A stretch of 26,757 nucleotides of DNA, taken from assembly GCA_038040485.1 (NCBI GenBank), contig JBBPIE010000055.1, positions 1 through 26,757 on the forward strand, in the 5' to 3' direction. Numbering within the stretch: the first letter of the stretch is position 1; the number at the start of each line of letters is the position of its first letter. The position numbers and the translations under genes are program-made. The notes under the pieces were generated by a model. It saw only the letters and a program-made list of their open reading frames with translations, was not told where the DNA came from and made no database searches. Below are positions 22,523 to 26,757 of this stretch, piece after piece. The DNA is from Onstottus_B arcticum (GTDB lineage: Bacteria > Acidobacteriota > Blastocatellia > UBA7656).

Positions 22523-24553
22523 TCACTTCAGACGCGCGCCGTTCGGCACTTCTTCCGTAAAGGTCGCAAGCACAGGCCGGCCGTCCTCTCCAATCGAAGC
22601 CGCCAGCAACATCCCGTTGGACTCCAACCCGCGAAGCTTGCGAGGCGCGAGGTTCGACACAACAATGATCTTTCGCCCCACCAACTGCTCGGGCTCGTAG
22701 TGCTGAGCGATCCCCGCGAGAATCTGTCGCGGCTTCTCTTCCCCGAGATCGACCTGCAGGCGAAGAAGCTTGTCCGCTTTCGGAATGCGCTCGGCTTCAA
22801 GCACAGTCGCGGCCCGCAATTCCACCTTCACGAAGTCGTCGATCGTAATGATGTTGGCCTCGGCTTGAGCGCTTGCAGCCGCGCCGCCTACCGGCTCTTC
22901 CCTCTTGGTTTGTTCCTGGGGCGCGGGAGCCGTCTCACTCGTAGCTGGCGCTGACGGCTGTGGAGCTTCGTTATTGATCTCGGTCATTATCTTTTCCTTA
23001 TCCAGTTTCGGGAACGAAGGGCTGATCTGTTCAATCTTGGATACCTCGAGCGGCTCGCCCCATTTCACATCATTCGGATTGATCTGAACCGGGTCTCCGG
23101 CAAGCCCCATCTGCGCCCAAATTCCCCGCGCGCTCTCGGGCAGCACCGGCGCAACCAGCACCACCAAATTCCGAAGCCCTTCGTAAGCGACCGCCAACAC
23201 ACTCTCGAGTTGAGGCCGCGCCAACGGGTCCTTAGCGAGCTTCCAGGGTTGGTTGTGAGTGATGAACTTGTCGACGCGCGCCAGTCCGTTCCACGCTGCT
23301 TCGAGCGCGCGCGAGAAGTTGAGCGAGGCAAACTCTTCGTCGAACTTTGTTTTCGCTTCCGCTATGCCGCCGCGTACTTCCGCTTCTTCAACGGCGGCCC
23401 GAGGCGGACGACCTTCGCAGTAGTTCCGAATCATCGTAAGCGTGCGGCTGGCAAGATTTCCCAGCCCGTCCGCGAGATCGGAGTTCACCCGATCGATCAG
23501 CGCTTCATAAGTCACTTCGCCGTCCTGCCCGAACACGACTTCGCGAAGCAGGAAGTAACGAATCATATCCGGCGTGAAGTGTTGGTGAAGGACTTCGAGT
23601 TGGATCGCGTTACCCAGGCTCTTACCCATCTTCTGGCCACCACGCAGCAGCATCCCGTGCGCGTAAACCTGGCGCGGCAGTTCGACTCCGGCTGCCATCA
23701 GAAACGCGGGCCAATAAACGGCGTGAAACCTCAAAATGTCTTTACCAACCAAATGAAGCGCATATCGCGGTACCGCTGAGTCCTCGGCAGCGCGCGGCCA
23801 GTAGCGGTCGAAATCCTGATGCTCATCGCTTCCCCACCCTAGCGCCGTGATGTAGTTGGAAAGCGCGTCCAGCCAAACATAGATCGTATGGGTTGGATCA
23901 CCTGGAACAGGTATGCCCCACTTCACCGAGACGCGGCTAACTGACTGGTCCTTCAAGCCGCCGGCCACGAACGAAACGACTTCGTTGCGTCGAACGTCCG
24001 GTTGCACAAACTCTGGATACTTAGCGTAGTGTTCGAGCAGCGGCTTCTGAAATTCAGAAAGCTTGAAGAAGTAGCTTTCCTCCGAGACTCGATCGAGCGG
24101 GCGCTCGTGAACGGGACACTGCGGATCGGTGTCTTTCAAATCAACGTCTTTGAACTCGTTGCAGTAGCCGCAGAACCAGCCCTCGTAGCTTCCCTTGTAG
24201 ATGAAGCCTCGATCCTCCAACGCGCGCCAGAGCTTCTGCACCGCCGCTTCATGATGAGAATCAGTCGTCCGAATCCAGCGGTCATAGTTGACTTCGAGCT
24301 TGGCAAACGCAGTTTTGAATTGATCGACGACTTCATCGACGTGGGCTCGGATCTCGACTCCGCGAGCTTCGGCCGCGCGTTCGATATTGACGCCGTGCTC
24401 GTCAGTCCCAGTGAGAAAGAACGAATCGACGCCGCGCTGCCGGTGAAACCGAGTCAGCACATCAGCCACGATCGTCGAGTACGCATGCCCGATGTGCGGC
24501 CGCGCGTTGGCATAGTAGATGGGCGTTGTTACGTAGAAGGTCTTTTCTCGCAT
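22523..24553 (-). CDS. metG: Methionyl-tRNA synthetase with C-terminal tRNA-binding domain
   Basis: MetRS charges tRNA-Met. The 676-residue product has the class I HIGH motif (20-23), a zinc knuckle with Cys128, Cys131, Cys146 and His149 (CGYC...CPVH), the KMSKS loop as KMGKS (308-312), the anticodon-binding helical domain with THNQPWKLAKD, a low-complexity Ala/Pro/Glu linker (about 532-570), and an EMAP/Trbp111-like domain (about 575-676, IDDFVKVELRAATVLEAERIP, GLESNGMLLAAS) that aids tRNA binding and dimerisation. The start at 24553 gives MREKTFYVTTPIYY, the normal N-terminus. The frame is open 37 codons upstream, but that part only translates the heptad repeat into repeated FQFSIFN. No Shine-Dalgarno site is visible. 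Swapping the fourth Cys for His and Ser for Gly in KMSKS are tolerated variants. Confidence 0.96.
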   Translation of the reverse strand: MREKTFYVTTPIYYANARPHIGHAYSTIVADVLTRFHRQRGVDSFFLTGTDEHGVNIERAAEARGVEIRAHVDEVVDQFKTAFAKLEVNYDRWIRTTDSHHEAAVQKLWRALEDRGFIYKGSYEGWFCGYCNEFKDVDLKDTDPQCPVHERPLDRVSEESYFFKLSEFQKPLLEHYAKYPEFVQPDVRRNEVVSFVAGGLKDQSVSRVSVKWGIPVPGDPTHTIYVWLDALSNYITALGWGSDEHQDFDRYWPRAAEDSAVPRYALHLVGKDILRFHAVYWPAFLMAAGVELPRQVYAHGMLLRGGQKMGKSLGNAIQLEVLHQHFTPDMIRYFLLREVVFGQDGEVTYEALIDRVNSDLADGLGNLASRTLTMIRNYCEGRPPRAAVEEAEVRGGIAEAKTKFDEEFASLNFSRALEAAWNGLARVDKFITHNQPWKLAKDPLARPQLESVLAVAYEGLRNLVVLVAPVLPESARGIWAQMGLAGDPVQINPNDVKWGEPLEVSKIEQISPSFPKLDKEKIMTEINNEAPQPSAPATSETAPAPQEQTKREEPVGGAAASAQAEANIITIDDFVKVELRAATVLEAERIPKADKLLRLQVDLGEEKPRQILAGIAQHYEPEQLVGRKIIVVSNLAPRKLRGLESNGMLLAASIGEDGRPVLATFTEEVPNGARLK

Positions 24554-24593
24554 TTGGGTATTAGTAGTGGGGCGGCCGCGATCTAAAAGGAAG

Positions 24594-24741
24594 AATTGCA
24601 AATTGAAAATTGAAAATTGAAAATTGAAAATTGAAAATTGAAGATCCAGTTCTTCAAACTTCAAATCTTAAGTAGATCTCAAATCTCAACGCTGCAATCC
24701 TCAATTTGCAATTTCAAATTTTCAATTTTCAATTTTCAATT
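24594..24741. repeat. Heptad fold-back element (words AATTGAA / TTCAATT)
   Basis: Left arm 24594-24642 is seven 7-nt units, AATTGCA then AATTGAA six times. Right arm 24701-24741 carries the reverse-complement word in six units with slight variation (TCAATTT, GCAATTT, CAAATTT, TCAATTT twice, TCAATT). The arms can pair over about 40 nt. The 58-nt middle has shorter words of a related type (ATCTCAA, AATCTCA). The element fills the gap between folE and metG, 41 nt before the metG start, and so sits where the metG promoter would be expected. Confidence 0.92.
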
Positions 24742-24767
24742 CCCCTCTTTTGATCGCGGTGCCTCCT

Positions 24768-25382
24768 CTAGCGACGATGACCGTGTATAAGCGCCATCGC
24801 TTCGGCGCGCGTGCGTTGGTCCTTCAAGAACCCGCCTCGCAGCGCGCTTGTTACGGCCTTCGCGCCGGGTTTCTTGATTCCACGCATCTCGATGCACAAG
24901 TGCTCGGCTTCGATGACGACCATAACTCCAGTCGGGCGCAACTCCTTGTCCAGCAGGTCGGCGATCTCCGTCGCCAGCCGTTCTTGAATCTGAGGTTTTC
25001 TCGCCATCATGTCCGCGACGCGCGCGAGTTTCGACAATCCGACTATCCGGCCATCCTTCGGAATGTAAGCTATGTGCGCGACACCGACGAACGGCAGCAG
25101 ATGATGTTCACACAGCCCGTAAAGCGGAATGTCTTTGACGATCACCATTTCATCGTGCGTCTCAGCCGGGATGACGTGAATAAACTCGCGCGCATCGTTG
25201 TGCAAGCCGGCGCAAATCTCTTCGTACATCAGCGCGACGCGGCGCGGCGTTCCGAGCAAGCCCGGCCGCGACGTGTTCTCGCCGATGCCTTCAAGAATGA
25301 GCTTCACGCCCGCCTCGATCTTCTCCAGATCGACACCGGTGTCTTTGTTATCCTTCCGGTCATTTCGTTTCGAGTTCGCCAT
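24768..25382 (-). CDS. folE: GTP cyclohydrolase I
   Basis: FolE (type I, zinc-dependent) turns GTP into 7,8-dihydroneopterin triphosphate, entry to folate and, in many bacteria, queuosine synthesis. The 204-residue product has the active-site segment LCEHHLLPF with Cys91, His93 and His94, IVGLSKLARVADM (113-125), and EHLCIEMRGIKKPGAKAVTS (160-179) with Cys163 as the third zinc ligand. Typical bacterial length. The gene start overlaps the end of larC by 23 nt in a different frame, so the two are one transcript, probably with coupled translation. An in-frame TAG ends the gene 26 nt before the heptad element. Confidence 0.96.
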   Translation of the reverse strand: MANSKRNDRKDNKDTGVDLEKIEAGVKLILEGIGENTSRPGLLGTPRRVALMYEEICAGLHNDAREFIHVIPAETHDEMVIVKDIPLYGLCEHHLLPFVGVAHIAYIPKDGRIVGLSKLARVADMMARKPQIQERLATEIADLLDKELRPTGVMVVIEAEHLCIEMRGIKKPGAKAVTSALRGGFLKDQRTRAEAMALIHGHRR

Positions 25383-26622
25383 TCGATTCGGCCTCGTTCG
25401 GCTCCGACTTCAGCTTCTCGCGATAAGCGGCGCGCGCAGCGTCTTGCACTTCGAGCAGCGGCACGCCTGCTTGCCTCGCGAGTCTCGCGCAATCTTCGTA
25501 TTCAGGCTGAAAGTGTAGCGTGCGAGCGCCGTCACGCGCCACCTTTACGCGGACCACGCCGTGCTCAGTAGCTACCGATTCGATCACGCGATCAAGAATG
25601 CGCCGCTTCGCTTCGTAGTAACGAACGCCAAGCGTCGTAGTCTCCTCCAGCACCAGCTCGATCAAAACTTCGGCATCGCCTGGCTTCGCGAGAACCGTCA
25701 GTAGAACGCCGGGCCTGTCCTTCTTCATCTGAGCCGGCGTTAGAAACACGTCAAGCGCGCCGAGTGCGAAGGCCCGCTCCATCACAAACCCATAAGCTTG
25801 GGGGTTCATATCGTCGATGTTGGTTTCGATCACAACGACAGTCTCGTCACCCTGCATCTGACCCTTCTCCCCGTCAACCGCGCGCCCGGCCTCGTGCCTG
25901 TCCGTTCCTTCACTCACCACCAACCTCAGAGCGTTAGGAAAACCTTCTGGATCACGAGATCCCGCGCCGTAGCCGACGCGATCTATCGTCATCGCTGGCA
26001 TCGCTCCGAACTCTGCACATAACGTTCTGACAATCGCGGCGCCTGTCGGCGTCACGAACTCGCCTTCGATTTCGCCTGCGTAGACCGGCACCCCTCGAAG
26101 CAACTCGGCAGTCGCCGGCGCTGGAATCGGAAGCTGGCCGTGTTGGCTCTTTACAAAACCATAACCAACCCTAAACGCCGAGGCGAAAAACTGATCGGCG
26201 CCGAGCATTTCGAAACCGATCATCGCGCCTACTGTGTCGATGATCGAATCGACTGCTCCTACTTCGTGGAAATGAACATGGTCAGCCTTCGTCCCGTGCA
26301 CGCGCGCTTCGGCTTCCGCCAGAAGCTCGAACGCGCGAATCGCTCGCCGCTTAGTCTGATCGCTGAGGCCGCTTTGTTCGATAATCGCGCGAATGTCCGA
26401 GAGTGTGCGCTCAGGCTGAACGCCTTCGTTGACCTCGACCGTAAACTTTGTGCCCGCGATCCCGCTTCGCTTCACCTGTTCGGCTCTGATCTCGTAGCCG
26501 GCAAGCCCGAGTGATCCAAGCTGCCTCTTCAGTTCTTCAAACTCCACGCCGAGATCGAGCAACGCGCCGACGATCATATCGCCGCTACAACCGGAAAAGC
26601 AGTCGAAGTACACGAGTCGCAT
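25360..26622 (-). CDS. larC: Nickel-pincer cofactor nickel chelatase LarC, single uninterrupted frame
   Basis: LarC inserts nickel into pyridinium-3,5-bisthiocarboxylic acid mononucleotide, last step of the nickel-pincer nucleotide cofactor used by lactate racemase LarA and related enzymes. The 420-residue product has FDCFSGCSGDM (6-16), HVHFHEVGAVDSIID (115-129), the LarC1 motif TPTGAA (191-196), a charged linker (about 236-261), then the C2 part with ETNIDDMNP (266-274) and LTPAQMKKDRPG. In Lactiplantibacillus plantarum LarC is made by a programmed frameshift joining LarC1 and LarC2; here both parts are one frame. GAGGAG (26636-26631) lies 8 nt before the ATG at 26622. larA, larB and larE are not in the window; the partner enzyme is unknown. 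Confidence 0.93.
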   Translation of the reverse strand: MRLVYFDCFSGCSGDMIVGALLDLGVEFEELKRQLGSLGLAGYEIRAEQVKRSGIAGTKFTVEVNEGVQPERTLSDIRAIIEQSGLSDQTKRRAIRAFELLAEAEARVHGTKADHVHFHEVGAVDSIIDTVGAMIGFEMLGADQFFASAFRVGYGFVKSQHGQLPIPAPATAELLRGVPVYAGEIEGEFVTPTGAAIVRTLCAEFGAMPAMTIDRVGYGAGSRDPEGFPNALRLVVSEGTDRHEAGRAVDGEKGQMQGDETVVVIETNIDDMNPQAYGFVMERAFALGALDVFLTPAQMKKDRPGVLLTVLAKPGDAEVLIELVLEETTTLGVRYYEAKRRILDRVIESVATEHGVVRVKVARDGARTLHFQPEYEDCARLARQAGVPLLEVQDAARAAYREKLKSEPNEAESNGELETK

Positions 26623-26670
26623 CAAGCTCGCTCCTCAATATCTATCGGTTTGCGCCCTCGCTCTTTGTCC

Positions 26671-26757
26671 TTCGCGCTTTGCAATTTGCCCTTGCCCTTT
26701 TCCCTTCGCGCTTTGCAATTTGCCCTTGCCCTTTTCCCTTCGCGCTTTGCAATTTGC
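26671..26757. repeat. 34-bp tandem repeat with inner heptad rhythm, cut by window end
   Basis: Copies start at 26671, 26705 and 26739, exactly 34 nt apart; the third is cut off at 26757. Each copy splits into near 7-nt units (GCTTTGC, AATTTGC, CCTTGCC, CTTTTCC) plus a 6-nt remainder CTTCGC, so the period is five heptads minus one base. Pyrimidine-rich. It lies 48 nt upstream of the larC start. Any inverted partner arm would be outside the window. Confidence 0.9.

Noticed and set aside
24002..24586. Plus-strand frame of about 194 codons over metG
   Set aside because: The opposite strand encodes conserved HIGH and zinc-knuckle motifs of MetRS, so this is a shadow.
24554..24664. 37-codon N-terminal extension of metG
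   Set aside because: It translates the AATTGAA repeat (FQFSIFN repeats) and precedes the normal MetRS N-terminus, so it is not treated as coding.
26671..26757. CRISPR array or replication iterons
   Set aside because: The 34-bp copies are directly adjacent with no spacers between them, and no cas or initiator gene is near.

Overview
The window looks like a chromosomal segment of a soil-type Acidobacteriota bacterium, most likely class Blastocatellia. This is an inference from protein style. The best evidence is an Oar-type TonB-dependent receptor with an N-terminal carboxypeptidase-regulatory domain (8047-11334), a secreted Asp-box propeller protein with PPC-like and IPT-like C-terminal domains, an Mpl ligase, and many small exported proteins. 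There is no phage, IS, plasmid or CRISPR signature. Genes sit on both strands in short operons.

Layout. 1-240: the end of tRNA-Val(UAC), then tRNA-Asp(GUC), with repeat-derived inverted repeats between and after them. 260-1961: moeA-moaC (molybdenum cofactor). 2096-2869: a membrane M50B-like metallopeptidase. 2989-6209: an exported M15-like peptidase, a tiny Arg-rich protein, hisIE with a degenerate HisI half, and trpE. 6567-7774 (minus): a Tat-exported protein and a lipoprotein of unknown function, each with a good sigma70-type promoter. 8047-11334: the large outer-membrane receptor with a textbook terminator. 11451-13654: ndk, tRNA-Val(CAC), a STAS anti-sigma-factor antagonist, two small secreted charged/Pro-rich proteins and an HU-type protein. 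13840-16992 (minus): the secreted propeller protein followed closely by a zinc alcohol-dehydrogenase-like gene. 17158-22412: mpl, a YkvA/DUF1232 protein, an anchored unknown protein, ruvB, a CYTH-like protein and a GNAT acetyltransferase. 22523-26622 (minus): larC-folE and metG.

The gene content is mostly housekeeping, with lineage-specific exported proteins between. The most unusual layer is non-coding. At least five intergenic spots carry short arrays built on a strict 7-nt period, each with a different word. Four of them are arranged as inverted arms that can fold back, and the fifth is cut by the window end. A separate 39-bp perfect inverted repeat lies between GNAT and metG. Two of these elements supply the last codons and the stop codon of the adjacent gene (moaC and GNAT). 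They resemble the heptanucleotide STRR repeats known from cyanobacteria and are the best candidate here for an under-described element family. The second notable point is a HisIE protein whose cyclohydrolase half has lost its recognisable metal-binding motifs while the HisE half is intact.

All calls rest on reading the sequence and on family knowledge. No database search was run. Start codons were reset from the longest open frame wherever a Shine-Dalgarno site, signal peptide or family N-terminus pointed to an internal start.
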